NCBI RefSeq assembly: GCF_036898095.1
Contig: NC_090746.1
Span: forward strand, 59,503,919 to 59,567,918
Direction of reading: 5' to 3'
Length of the DNA: 64,000 nt
From: Palaemon carinicauda
Taxonomy: Eukaryota > Arthropoda > Malacostraca > Decapoda > Palaemonidae
Part shown: positions 25,434 through 35,099 of the stretch, piece after piece
Layout: every line of letters begins with the position of its first letter
Numbering within the stretch: position 1 is the stretch's first letter
The notes under the pieces: generated by a model
What the model was told of the DNA's origin: nothing
The model's input: the letters and a program-made list of their open reading frames with translations, nothing else
Databases searched by the model: none
Made by a program: the position numbers and the translations under genes

Positions 25434-27935
25434 ATGGCTGACCCTTCTCAAGTTCCTAGATTTCGTAAGTGTAATGCTAGGGATTGCAATAGGCGTCTTC
25501 CAAAGGCCTCTCTCGACCCACATACTGTGTGTTCTAATTGTCGGGGTAAAACCTGTCAATTAGGAGATCGGTGTGAGGAGTGCGCGGGCCTTTCGGAATT
25601 CGATTGGCCTGAATATGACAAGTATTCTCGTAAGCTAGAGAGAGATAGGGTGAGGAGAAGTTCCTCTAGATCGGTAGATTTTTCCTCTCCCCATGCCCCT
25701 GAACCTAATCCTTCCCCTGTAGTAGTTGTGCCTGAACCCTCTACTAGCACTCAGGAACCATCAATGCGGGATATGTTACGTGCCATTCATGCTTTGGGCG
25801 AAAGAGTTGAGTCGTTAGCTACAGATCGTAATCAACTCATGGCTGACGTTAAAGAGTTAAAGTGTCAGAGTGCCACAGTGGAAAATCGTGGGAAAGTGAT
25901 TAGTGCGCAAAGTGTTATCAGTGTTGCGACCGAGGGTTCGTCTGTTCGTGCCTGTCGTTCGCCTAGTCCGGGACCTCTTGCAAGCTCCCAAGCCCAGGGG
26001 AGAAGTAATGTCGTACGACTTATGGGTTCGAGAGGCCTTGATCAGCGAACAGACGTTCCCTCTATGGTTTCAGGCGTGTCTCATCAAGACCGCCCCTACC
26101 ATAAGACGAGAGAGACCATTTTCTCCTCGTCATCCGAAGGCTTTTCGCGTAAGAAACCGTGGAGCAAGGTTTCAAGGCCCTTAAAGCGAAAGTCGGTCCC
26201 TTCAGGACAGGTCCAGCGTCCTGGTTGTAGCCATTGGGACAGCTCTGACCCTTTGCAGTCATTGGAAGACTGCTCGCCGCCTAAGCAGAAACGTAACACA
26301 GGCTCCGAGAGTCTTGGTGTAGGCAAGGTTTTGCAGTCACAGACGTTACCCTCGTCTCTTACCGCACCCATTCCCGTTGATCCTAAATGGGTTGTACTGC
26401 AAGACATGCAGATCAAGCTCACCTCCCTTATGGAAGACTATTCTGCTGAAAAAGTTCACGATGATCCTCGCCGCTTAGCTGATCGAGATCCTGGCCTTCA
26501 GCCGCCGAAACGAGCCTTTGCTCGTCCTGTTGACGTTGGCTTTACTAAGTCACGTCAGTCACGTTTTGTAGAGCCTCACTCGATGCAGTCCCGTGTTGAC
26601 TTTCAGCCGCATGTGGACGTTCAGCCGCTTCCTAATGCTCTTGTTGACGTTCAGGACGTTCGCCAACCAGCGGAGTTGACTTGTTTTGACGCTGAGCGTC
26701 AAGCACCGCAGTCAAGAGTTGTTTTGACTGCTCAGTCTAGGCAGTCAAGGCAGTCTCGAGTTGACGTCGAGCGTCCTCCCGCTCCTGTTGTTGTTGACAG
26801 TCAGGCTGTTAAGCAGTTACATGACGTAGCGTCCTGGACTGCTACCGATGCACCAGTGTGTGTGGACTCTGCGTCTCAAGCATTGCCACCAAGGCAGGTC
26901 TCCCCTTTGCTTGTTACTCAGCAGTTGTCGGACGAAGATCCTTCAGATGAGGACGTTGCTGATCCTTATCATGATGATCATCCTTCAGATGTAGACGAAC
27001 CTAAGACGGTTCCCCCTTCGATGGACTTTAAGAAGATCATGTTGATTTTCAAGGATCTTTTTCCCAATCACTTTGTTACCGTCGCTCCTCGTTCGCCACC
27101 GTCTGAGTTTGTTCTAGGCTTACCTGCTACCCAGCCAGCCTTTACTAAGCTAATGCTTTCTCGCTCTTCCAAGAGGGCTTTACGACTTTTAGGCGACTCG
27201 TTGGATACCAGGAGGAGTTTGGGGAAGACGGCCTTTGCCTTCCCTCCTTCTAAGCTTGCTTCTAGATCGAGCGTCTGGTATGCCACGGGAGAAGTTCTCG
27301 GCTTGGGAGTCCCTGCCTCTGCCCAGGGTGACTTCGCAAGCCTCGTAGACTCTCCCCGCCGCCTGGCCATGAGACGCTCGAAGATTAGTTGGTCCTCCTC
27401 GGACCTTGACCATCTGCTTAAAGGCGTATACAGGGCCTTTGAAGTATTCAACTTTCTTGACTGGTTATTAGGAGCTTTAAGTAGGAAAATCTCGTCTGCT
27501 GACCGAGATGTTTCCTTACTTATCATGTCATGTATGGATAAAGCCATCCGCGATGGTTCCAATGAGCTCGCCTCCACCTTTACGTCGGGAGTCTTAAAGA
27601 AGCGAGATACCCTTTGCTCTTTTCTCTCGCCAGGAGTTACTCCCTGTCAGAGATCAGAACTGCTCTTTGCTCCCTTATCAGCGTCCTTGTTTACGCAACA
27701 ACTGGTTAAGGATATAGCTTCTTCGCTTGTGCAGAAGGACACCCATGACTTGATGGCGTCCTCTGCTCGCAAAGGGACTCCTTCTACATCCTTTGCTGTA
27801 AGACCCAAGATCGAGACTCCGGCATCCAGATTTATCCCGCCCTTTCGTGGCAGAGCTCCCAGCAGGGGAAGCGCTCGTGCCGAGGGAAAGAGAGGTAAGA
27901 AGAGAGGAGCCAAGTCCTCACGTGGCAGAGTCTGA
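25434..27935 (+). CDS. E2 gag-like protein, 833 aa
   Basis: The ATG at 25434 is the first long-frame start after the terminal repeat and a 200-base leader. Residues 13-50 hold a Cys/His cluster (Cys 13, 18, 33, 36, 41, 47, 50 and His 30) likely to bind zinc. Residues about 105-145 look like a coiled coil (IHALGERVESLATD). Residues about 340-520 are a low-complexity region with repeated SRVD/DVQ units and an acidic end. A globular helical domain follows (about 545-790), and the last 30 residues are Arg/Gly/Lys-rich. This matches gag proteins of DIRS elements, which coat the RNA. The stop overlaps the start of the next frame by about 90 bases. Confidence 0.8.
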   Translation: MADPSQVPRFRKCNARDCNRRLPKASLDPHTVCSNCRGKTCQLGDRCEECAGLSEFDWPEYDKYSRKLERDRVRRSSSRSVDFSSPHAPEPNPSPVVVVPEPSTSTQEPSMRDMLRAIHALGERVESLATDRNQLMADVKELKCQSATVENRGKVISAQSVISVATEGSSVRACRSPSPGPLASSQAQGRSNVVRLMGSRGLDQRTDVPSMVSGVSHQDRPYHKTRETIFSSSSEGFSRKKPWSKVSRPLKRKSVPSGQVQRPGCSHWDSSDPLQSLEDCSPPKQKRNTGSESLGVGKVLQSQTLPSSLTAPIPVDPKWVVLQDMQIKLTSLMEDYSAEKVHDDPRRLADRDPGLQPPKRAFARPVDVGFTKSRQSRFVEPHSMQSRVDFQPHVDVQPLPNALVDVQDVRQPAELTCFDAERQAPQSRVVLTAQSRQSRQSRVDVERPPAPVVVDSQAVKQLHDVASWTATDAPVCVDSASQALPPRQVSPLLVTQQLSDEDPSDEDVADPYHDDHPSDVDEPKTVPPSMDFKKIMLIFKDLFPNHFVTVAPRSPPSEFVLGLPATQPAFTKLMLSRSSKRALRLLGDSLDTRRSLGKTAFAFPPSKLASRSSVWYATGEVLGLGVPASAQGDFASLVDSPRRLAMRRSKISWSSSDLDHLLKGVYRAFEVFNFLDWLLGALSRKISSADRDVSLLIMSCMDKAIRDGSNELASTFTSGVLKKRDTLCSFLSPGVTPCQRSELLFAPLSASLFTQQLVKDIASSLVQKDTHDLMASSARKGTPSTSFAVRPKIETPASRFIPPFRGRAPSRGSARAEGKRGKKRGAKSSRGRV

Positions 27936-29994
27936 CTGCCCACAGCCTCAGACAGCGGTAGGAGCCAGATTGAAGAGCTTCTGGCAGGCCTGGGAGAAGA
28001 GGGGTGCAGACCAAGAGTCTGTTCGGTTGCTCAGAGAGGGGTACAAAATTCCATTTGTACGCAAACCTCCTCTAGTGACAACTCCCATAGACCTCTCTCC
28101 CAGGTACCGAGAGGAGTCAAAGAGACAAGCCCTAAACCAAGAAGTGTCTCTGTTGCTAGAGAAGGGAGCGGTGGTGAAAGTCTCGGACCTTCAATCACCG
28201 GGGTTTTACAACCGTCTCTTCCTAGTCCCAAAGAATACAAGAGGTTGGAGACCGGTGCTAGACGTCAGTGCGCTCAACGTTTTTGTTACGAAAACAAAGT
28301 TCACTATGGAGACCACGAAGTCCGTCTTAGCAGCGGTCAGAAAGGGAGACTGGATGGTCTCTCTCGACCTACGAGATGCGTACTTCCACATTCCTATACA
28401 CCCGGATTCCCAACCGTTTCTGAGGTTTGTTTTCAGGAATGTGGTATACCAGTTTCGGGCCCTGTGCTTTGGCCTCAGTCCTGCTCCTCTAGTATTTACG
28501 AGGCTCATGAGGAATGTGGCAAAATTCCTCCATTTATCGGGAATCCGAGCCTCCCTGTACTTGGACGACTGGCTTCTCAGGGCATCGTCCAGTCATCGCT
28601 GTCTGCAGGATCTTCATTGGACGTTGGGTCTGACCAAGGAATTGGGACTTTTGGTCAACCTAGAAAAGTCCCAACTGATCCCATCCCAGACTATTCTATA
28701 TTTAGGGATGGAGATTCGCAGTCCAGTTTTTCGGGCTTTTCCGTCTGCCACCCGAATAGAACAAGCCCTGCTCAAAGTCCATCTAATGCTGAAGAGAGAA
28801 CGGTGTTCAGTCAGGAATTGGATGAGTCTCGTAGGGACTCTATCATCCCTGGAGCAGTTTGTCTCGCTAGGAAGACTACACCTTCGGCCTCTCCAGTTCC
28901 ATCTAGCCTTTCACTGGAACAAGGACAAGACGTTAGAGACGGTATCAATCCCGGTCTCCGAACCAGTAAAGGCATGCCTGAAATGGTGGAACAGCAATAT
29001 CAGTCTGAGAGAGGGACTATCCCTAGCAGTCAAGAACCCAAACCACGTGTTGTTCTCAGACGCGTCGGATTTGGGTAGGGGTGCGACCCTGGACGGTCGG
29101 GAATGCTCAGGTCTGTGGACCTCAAGTCAGAAGAGCATGCACATCAACGGCAAGGAGCTATTGGCAGTCCACTTGGCCTTGATGAAATTCGAAAGTCTCC
29201 TTCGAAACAAAGTGGTGGAGGTCAACTCCGACAATACCACAGCTTTGGCGTACATCTCCAAGCAAGGAGGCACACACTCCCTCACGCTGTACGAGATCGC
29301 AAGGGACCTGCTCATTTGGTCAAGAAATCGAGGCATCTCCCTGTTAACGAGATTTATCCAGGGGGACTTGAACGTCTTGGCAGACTGTCTCAGTCGGAGG
29401 GGTCAGGTGATTCCCACGGAATGGACCCTCCACAAGGACGTGTGCAAGAGTCTTTGGGCGACTTGGGGTCAACCCACCATAGACCTCTTTGCCACCTCGA
29501 TGACCAAGAGGCTTCCAATCTATTGCTCTCCAGTCCCAGATCCAGAAGCAATACACATAGACGCATTTCTACTGGATTGGTCTCATCTGGACTTATATGC
29601 ATTCCCACCATTCAAGATTGTCAACAAGGTACTGCAGAAGTTCGCCTCTCACGAAGGGACAAGGTTGACGTTGGTTGCTCCCCTCTGGCCCGCGAGAGAG
29701 TGGTTCACCGAGGTACTTCAATGGCTGGTAGACTTTCCAAGAAGTCTTCCTCTAAGGGTAGATCTATTACGTCAGCCCCACGTAAAGAATGTTCATCAAA
29801 GCCTCCCCGCTCTTCGTCTGACTGCCTTCAGACTATCGAGAGACTCTCAAGAGCTCGAGGCTTTTCGAAGGAGGCAGCCAGTGCGATTGCAAGAGCGAGG
29901 AGAGCTTCTACCATTAGAGTATACCAGTCGAAGTGGGAAGTCTTTCGAGACTGGTGCAAGTCAGCATCTGTGTCCTCGTCCAGTACCTCTGTAG
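27847..29994 (+). CDS. E2 reverse transcriptase / RNase H / Dam-like polyprotein
   Basis: Frame 1, +1 relative to gag. Numbering from the GTG at 27847, RT motifs are SLDLRDAYFHIPI (A), FGLSPAP (B) and LYLDDWLL (C, YLDD at 238-241). RNase H shows FSDASDLGRG, GKELLAVHLAL, VNSDNTTAL and NVLADCLSR, giving the D-E-D-D set. The last part (IDLFATSMTKRL, AFPPFKIVNKVL, VAPLWPAREW) is the Dam-like methyltransferase domain typical of DIRS polyproteins. There is no ATG before the RT core, the first Met being inside it, so translation probably needs frameshifting or reinitiation. The stop is TAG at 29992. Confidence 0.88.
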   Translation: MAELPAGEALVPREREVRREEPSPHVAESDCPQPQTAVGARLKSFWQAWEKRGADQESVRLLREGYKIPFVRKPPLVTTPIDLSPRYREESKRQALNQEVSLLLEKGAVVKVSDLQSPGFYNRLFLVPKNTRGWRPVLDVSALNVFVTKTKFTMETTKSVLAAVRKGDWMVSLDLRDAYFHIPIHPDSQPFLRFVFRNVVYQFRALCFGLSPAPLVFTRLMRNVAKFLHLSGIRASLYLDDWLLRASSSHRCLQDLHWTLGLTKELGLLVNLEKSQLIPSQTILYLGMEIRSPVFRAFPSATRIEQALLKVHLMLKRERCSVRNWMSLVGTLSSLEQFVSLGRLHLRPLQFHLAFHWNKDKTLETVSIPVSEPVKACLKWWNSNISLREGLSLAVKNPNHVLFSDASDLGRGATLDGRECSGLWTSSQKSMHINGKELLAVHLALMKFESLLRNKVVEVNSDNTTALAYISKQGGTHSLTLYEIARDLLIWSRNRGISLLTRFIQGDLNVLADCLSRRGQVIPTEWTLHKDVCKSLWATWGQPTIDLFATSMTKRLPIYCSPVPDPEAIHIDAFLLDWSHLDLYAFPPFKIVNKVLQKFASHEGTRLTLVAPLWPAREWFTEVLQWLVDFPRSLPLRVDLLRQPHVKNVHQSLPALRLTAFRLSRDSQELEAFRRRQPVRLQERGELLPLEYTSRSGKSFETGASQHLCPRPVPL

Positions 29995-30893
29995 CCCAAA
30001 TCGCAGATTTTCTTTTACATCTGAGAAATGTTCGCTCCCTCTCAGCTCCCACGATTAAGGGCTACAGGAGCATGTTGGCTTCGGTCTTTCGTCATAGAGG
30101 CTTAGATCTTTCCAACAATAAAGATCTCCAAGATCTCCTCAAGTCTTTCGAGACCTCTAAGGAACGTTGTTTGGCGACTCCTGGATGGAACTTAGACGTG
30201 GTCCTAAGGTTCCTCATGTCAGACAGGTTTGAGCCATTACATTCAGCCTCCCTGAAGGATCTCACCCTCAAGACGCTTTTCCTAGTGTGCTTGGCTTCGG
30301 CAAAAAGGGTCAGTGAACTTCATGCCTTCAGTAAGAACATCGGCTTTTCTACAGAAAAAGCCACATGTTCACTTCAACTTGGTTTCCTGGCCAAAAATGA
30401 ACTGCCTTCTCGTCCTTGGCCTAAATCTTTTGATATACCTTGCTTATCAGAGATCGTAGGCAACGAACTTGAAAGAGTGCTATGTCCAGTTAGAGCTCTT
30501 AAGTTCTACTTAGCCCGTACTAAGTCCTTACGAGGTGGATCTGAGGCATTATGGTGCTCAGTTAAGAAACCATCATTGCCTATGTCAAAGAATGCTTTGT
30601 CATATTTTATCAGATTTTTAATACGAGAGGCTCATTCTCACTTGAATGAGAAAGACCGATGTTTGCTTAAGGTTAAGACGCACGAAGTAAGAGCTATAGC
30701 AACCTCCGTGGCCTTTAAGCAAAATAGATCTCTGCAAAGTATTATGGACGCGACCTTTTGGAGAAGCAAGTCGGTATTCGCGTCATTTTACTTAAAAGAT
30801 GTCCAGACTCTTTACGAGGACTGCTACACACTGGGTCCATTCGTTGCAGCGAGTGCAGTAGTGGGTGAGGGTTCTACCACTACATTACCCTAA
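29721..30893 (+). CDS. E2 tyrosine recombinase, 390 aa
   Basis: I start at the ATG at 29721 (MAGRLSKKSS) because the same frame upstream runs through RT sequence as a shadow. It overlaps the polyprotein by 274 bases, in the -1 frame. The core-binding domain includes ASTIRVYQSKWEVFRDWC. Catalytic residues are Arg196 (AKRVSEL), His321 and Arg324 (THEVRAIATS) and Tyr357 (ASFYLKDV), with FWRSK before the tyrosine. DIRS recombinases are thought to integrate a double-stranded circle into the host genome. The frame is intact to TAA. Confidence 0.88.
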   Translation: MAGRLSKKSSSKGRSITSAPRKECSSKPPRSSSDCLQTIERLSRARGFSKEAASAIARARRASTIRVYQSKWEVFRDWCKSASVSSSSTSVAQIADFLLHLRNVRSLSAPTIKGYRSMLASVFRHRGLDLSNNKDLQDLLKSFETSKERCLATPGWNLDVVLRFLMSDRFEPLHSASLKDLTLKTLFLVCLASAKRVSELHAFSKNIGFSTEKATCSLQLGFLAKNELPSRPWPKSFDIPCLSEIVGNELERVLCPVRALKFYLARTKSLRGGSEALWCSVKKPSLPMSKNALSYFIRFLIREAHSHLNEKDRCLLKVKTHEVRAIATSVAFKQNRSLQSIMDATFWRSKSVFASFYLKDVQTLYEDCYTLGPFVAASAVVGEGSTTTLP

Positions 30894-31286
30894 TTCCAAT
30901 ATCCTTTTAATCTGTCTCTTGAAATGTTTTTAATCTTGTTTTTGGGTTGTACGGAAGGCTAAGAAGCCTTTCGCATCCTGGTTGATTTGGCGGGTGGTCA
31001 AAGTCATTTCTTGAGAGCGCCCAGATTAGGGGTTTGATGAGGTCCTGTTGTATGGGTTGCAGCCCTTGATACTTCAGCTCCTGGGAGTCTTTCAGCATCC
31101 TAAGAGGATCGCTGGGCTTCGTGAGGAAGGCAGACTAACAAGGCAGAGTAATCGTCTAAGTCATCTTCCTTACCAGGTACCTATATATATTTGGGTTTTG
31201 TTATGTTATAACTGTCAAAAACTCTAAGCATATACGCTGTAAACTTAATTAACTCTGGTCTCTACCCACCACCATGGGTGTGAATC
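30894..31286 (+). other. E2 3' untranslated region
   Basis: About 390 bases between the recombinase stop and the internal complementary region, with no reading frame of note. It contains an imperfect stem near 30956-30978 (GGCTAAGAAGCC). Confidence 0.5.
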
Positions 31287-31380
31287 AGCTATTATATATT
31301 CACCGGCTAAGTTAAATATTTAAAAATGATATTTTAATTATAAAATAAATTTTTGAATATACTTACCCGGTGAATATATA
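31287..31380. repeat. E2 internal complementary region
   Basis: The reverse complement of the left outer end (ATTCACCGGCTAAGTTAAAT) is joined to the reverse complement of the right outer end (ATGATATTTTAATTATAAAA, then ATACTTACCCGGTG). It keeps the G/C difference that separates the two ends (GGCTAAG and CTTACCC), so it copies both ends exactly. Confidence 0.9.
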
Positions 31381-31424
31381 AATTAAAGGCCTTCCCTTCC
31401 TCCCCAATAGAGACGCAGCGGGAT

Positions 31425-31618
31425 GAGAAGAATTGAGGCTTGTTTACATGCATATGCGGTATCTGGCCGATAGTTGGCGCTGGTGGGCACACCCGCAACC
31501 TTCATAGCGATCGCTCGCGAGTTTTTGTGTGTTTTTCTGTCGAGCCGCCGGAGCAGCAGCTATTATATATTCACCGGGTAAGTATATTCAAAAATTTATT
31601 TTATAATTAAAATATCAT
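31425..31618. repeat. E2 right inverted terminal repeat and outer extension
   Basis: 31425-31582 mirrors the left repeat. The extension to about 31618 (TATATTCAAAAATTTATTTT and on) is present only here and in the internal complementary region. GGGTAAGTAT at 31576-31585 resembles a splice donor pointing out of the element. Confidence 0.9.
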
Positions 31619-32155
31619 ATTTCCAGAAATAATAAAATAAATCTGAAGTACAAAAATCCATGAAAATTGCACAGTACACAAATCATGGTAATCATGCAAT
31701 ATTTGCATCCCTGTAAAAACAGTCTTCTTACTAGGCAAATGTAATTACATTCACATGCCATAATCTAAGTAATCTGTAGAAGAGTACTTTTTTAATACTA
31801 AAACCAAGAAATTATATTTACATGCCAGAACCAAAGTACAGTACCCTGTGGAAGACTACATCTTTAATGCTAATGCTAATGTCAACCCCAAGCAATTATA
31901 TATATATATGGTACACGTCCATAACCCAGGTAGCCTATGGAAGAGTACATTTTTACTGTTATACCTATGCACTTATAATCATATACTGTATCATGACTAA
32001 AGTACTCTACATAAGCGTAAATTTTTAATGCTAAAATCCAAACAATTATATTAACACACGACAGCTAAAGTCCTCTAAAGAAGTACATCATTGCAATAAG
32101 CAACACTAAACAGCATTATCATTGCCTTCAAGCAATATGTTCTAGTGCTACTTAC

Positions 32156-32257
32156 TTGGATGTATTTTTGTTTAGTGTGTCAGTAGCTTCTAAAGCTGGC
32201 AGGTCCACATCTTGTGATGGTCTAGCAGCATCAGAGAGAGAGCCCTCTGAATTTGAT
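32156..32257 (-). CDS. WDR59: WDR59 exon: Ser-rich linker
   Basis: Acceptor GGTTACAG and donor CCAA|GTAAGT frame 102 bases in phase 2 at both ends. The residues (SNSEGSLSDAARPSQDV and on) form a polar, acidic linker ahead of the conserved helical segment. The sequence is not diagnostic alone; phase agreement with both neighbours supports it. Confidence 0.75.
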
Positions 32258-33923
32258 CTGTAACCATAATCTCCATAGCATAACGTAATCTACTAAACAG
32301 TTTACAATTTTTAATCGAACCATTTAATCAAAACTGGTTTATGCATTACTATATTAAACCTATCCATCCTATTTTACAGTACTTTACAAAGAAAGTGCTT
32401 CGAAACCCTCTGAACAGAGCATTACATTGGAAATGAAAAGCTGCATCATAGGCATATACATGAGGTGCACGAAGCCTTCAAAAAACAATGGAAGGTTTTA
32501 ACGTCTTAAGAAAATAATCAAGTTCTTACCTTACATAATTCTAAGTACATTATAAAAACTACTCAAACATGTTTGTCTAAGAGTACAATTTGATAAAAAA
32601 CTTCATGAAGATGATGCAGATTCTAGACCCTTCATGAATAAATTACATTGTCTTGAAATGGAAGAGGTTACACACCAATGGCTCTTCTTGATTTCGCAGT
32701 TCAAAAAATAATGAATCCCTTACTAAACAAAAAGAAACTGAAAATATTACTAATATACTACAGTACTGTATTCCAGGTCTAGAACTTCTAAAAAATATAT
32801 AACCTGTTTTATTCATAATAATAATAAATCATAATGCATATGTTACAACCAATGATGAACACTGAAAAGACTAAATATAAAAAAATGGCCATCTAATTTA
32901 AAATTTCTCAAGTTGTATACAGTATATTGACTATATCACTGGATATATGACAATAAAAAACTATATGATTTAAAGGTTAAAGGTGACTTGGTTTCAGTTC
33001 CAGTTTCATCACCAGAATGTCAGGTGGGCAAGCCCAACAAACACCCCTCTGGTGCCCAACCACAGCAGTCACCTCACCCGTAAACAGCTTAAACTCACAG
33101 TCCCATGCGGGGATCGATTTGCCACCATGTGAATGCTAGGCAAACACGTTATCACTGTACTAGCCAGGAGGCTAATACACATTATAATTTAGATTTTTAC
33201 TCTACCAAGGAACTTTTACATTAAAATATTAGCTGATGGGGCATAAGACTTAACCTAGCCAAGAATTAAAAATCTAAAAATGATACTAAAAATGATAGAT
33301 AATATTTATATGTCTATATATCCATCAATGAAAAACTCAGATAAAAATGTAATATCTGAGGTTATTCCTTTTTACCATGGAAAAAAAAATTAGAACTTGT
33401 AAATATGAATACAACTCCTCTAATTTCATTCAAATCTTGAACTATTGTAGCAAGGGTATAACAAGTACAGTAATTGTCACTTAAATTACACAGCTAAGAT
33501 ATGAAAAAAAATCTACTACCTTATACCTTTATCACATAGGAAAGAACATACAAAGTCCAATCACAAATGCCAAGGAGAAAAGCAGAACTTGAAAAATGGA
33601 AACACTAATAAAGGAGTGCACTGTACAACAAGTCCACTTTAGCAATGATATTTGATAAATAGTCAGTATATTTCTCCAGCCTGGCAGAGGATTACTCAGT
33701 TATAAGACAACTGTTCTCAAATTTAACCCAGTCTCTTGACTAAAAGTAATAGTAACCAATACTATAAGAATAGTTAAAAAAAATAATTTCTGGTATAAAT
33801 CTAATAGCATTGCAATACTATCACCATCTCAAAATGCATAAATATTTCAATATGAAAGTTATAAATATATTAATTTCTGAAATATCAAGAAGAGAAAAGG
33901 ACCTATGTCACCAATAAACCTAC
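32258..33923 (-). other. WDR59 intron with a tRNA-like SINE
   Basis: AT-rich intron of about 1.7 kb. Apart from the SINE at 33000-33180 nothing is recognisable. Confidence 0.65.
33000..33180 (-). repeat. tRNA-derived SINE
   Basis: On the minus strand the head reads TGGCTAGTACAGTGATAACG (plus 33147-33166, A-box-like), then about 30 bases on a B-box-like ATCGATCCCCGC (plus 33106-33117), followed by an unrelated body. This spacing fits a tRNA-derived promoter. The B box deviates from consensus, so the copy is probably inert. Confidence 0.55.
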
Positions 33924-34006
33924 CTGTTATGTCTCACTACACACAAGTCCCATCCATCAAGACTTGTATTGATGCCATGAATGGTATTATAGGGAGATCC
34001 ACCAGT
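33924..34006 (-). CDS. WDR59: WDR59 exon, upstream linker
   Basis: Acceptor TTGTATTTCAG and donor ACAG|GTAGGT frame 83 bases (phase 0 to 2). The residues (TGGSPYNTIHGINTSLDGW and on) contain a conserved-looking aromatic/Gly core. Recognition rests on position, phase and splice sites rather than on a known motif. Confidence 0.7.
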
Positions 34007-34405
34007 CTGAAATACAAATGGGACATAACGTCTTAATCATAATGTTTTACTCATTCACTTGATTAAGATAATGAAATAAATATGACCTATTTAAGTATAT
34101 GACAAGTAAGCAATGTACTGTATGTCCCTAACTACTTGGTAATACAAACCTGAGTTTTGCAGCTCATTATAACGTAATAAGTATCATTAGGAAATATCTT
34201 ACTCAAATACTAATAAAAGCCAAAGTCTTTAAGCATACTTTTAGAAAAATAACATCTCTCACTCTAGATTATCATTACCTTAGTACAGTATAAGGGTTAA
34301 TTCTTAGTGTTAACAAACAGGAACAAGAACTCTCAGCAGGGAGACTACTTTTAACAAAGCCACTCAGACGTTAACAAGTATCAAATATTTGGGATTCTGA
34401 AATAT
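34007..34405 (-). other. Intron or upstream flank between the WDR59 exon and E4
   Basis: AT-rich; nothing recognised. Confidence 0.5.
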
Positions 34406-34445
34406 AACAAATTCTTAGTAATTTGCATTTTACCTAGTTATACTT

Positions 34446-34612
34446 ACCATGAACCTCATTCATTGGAGAGTCCTGGGATACTCCCACTTTCAACCAGAAA
34501 AATCTGGATAGGCCTCCTCCAAAACCCTACACCTCCAGGTCCCTCGATAAGACCCGAGGTCAACTCTAGCCTTGACTGGGCCCACGAACCCCATAACAGT
34601 TCTGTTGATACA
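34446..34612. repeat. E4 inverted terminal repeat (3' end of the element)
   Basis: Begins near CCATGAACCTCATTCATTGG and is mirrored at 42011-41851. Shared blocks include GGAGAGTCCTGGGAT and CCTCCAGGT. Confidence 0.8.
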
Positions 34613-34671
34613 CCCCTTACTACCCACCTGTGGGATCTTGCGGGGAAGGTAAGGCGCAGTAACAGGTATGT

Positions 34672-34765
34672 GGTTCGTGGTAAGTATAGCTAAGAAAAAT
34701 ACAAATTACTAAGAATTTGTCCTTTGTTAACATGTGGTATACAGTACTTCCATGAACCCACACCA
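34672..34765. repeat. E4 internal complementary region
   Basis: GGTAAGTATAGCTAAGAAAA and ATTACTAAGAATTTGT copy the reverse complement of the 34406-34450 end. GTATACAGTACTTCCATGAA copies the other outer end (near 42005). Confidence 0.8.
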
Positions 34766-35099
34766 TAACAGACTCATGCTTAGGAAGAGGGGAAAGATGA
34801 CACAAGTGACAAAGGGAGACTGAAGGGGGAAAGGAGGGCATCTGGATACACACTGAACCAACAACCCAAACCAAAAAACATGACCATACCCATGTTGGGA
34901 AGGTCAAAAATGAAGGTTCACACTTACCAATGCCGGTTGATGCTCCAACGCGGTCGTGAGGTGGGGAGAGGGATAGGGAAGGATACACTCTATCACTTTT
35001 ACCATTCAGTACGGAGTATGATCGTACTTAGTCACAGATAGATGCGCTGCTGTGCAACCACGACCCAGCCAATCTTGAATTGGTCGAGGGATTTTACCG

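Larger units (their letters stand above)
25068..31618 (+). mobile_element. E2: structurally complete DIRS1-like retrotransposon
   Basis: A 6.55 kb element with near-identical inverted terminal repeats (25074-25231, 31425-31582), an internal complementary region (31287-31380) and three long overlapping frames: gag, RT/RNase H/Dam-like, tyrosine recombinase. I see no premature stop or frameshift, and the RT, RNase H and recombinase catalytic residues are present. No target-site duplication is apparent, as expected for recombinase-mediated insertion. It lies in an intron of the WDR59-type gene, opposite in direction. The single terminal-repeat mismatch I found suggests recent insertion. Confidence 0.9.
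23227..32155 (-). other. WDR59 intron expanded by element E2
   Basis: An 8.9 kb intron. Outside E2 (25068-31618) it is AT-rich with nothing recognisable in 23227-25067 or 31619-32155. Removing E2 would leave about 2.4 kb. E2 lies antisense to the gene. Confidence 0.75.
21099..34006 (-). other. WDR59: WDR59-type GATOR2 subunit gene, 3' portion
   Basis: Five exons on the minus strand (34006-33924, 32257-32156, 23226-23130, 22648-22495, 21235-21099) have GT/AG borders and fully compatible phases (0-2, 2-2, 2-0, 0-1, 1-stop). Together they encode about 191 residues. The end of the protein is a Cys/His-rich zinc-binding domain whose last segment (CGHGGHTYH, CPTGCGCDC) I recognise as that of WDR59, part of the GATOR2 complex that activates TORC1 at the lysosome in response to amino acids. 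WDR24 has a similar but distinguishable ending. Upstream WD40 and RWD regions are not identified here. Confidence 0.8.

Noticed and set aside
28245..29078. 277-codon plus-strand frame inside the E2 RT
   Set aside because: It overlaps the verified RT in another frame and shows no domain of its own.
29103..29720. Start of the recombinase frame at 29103
   Set aside because: This part is the shadow of the RNase H coding frame; recombinase-like sequence begins only after the ATG at 29721.
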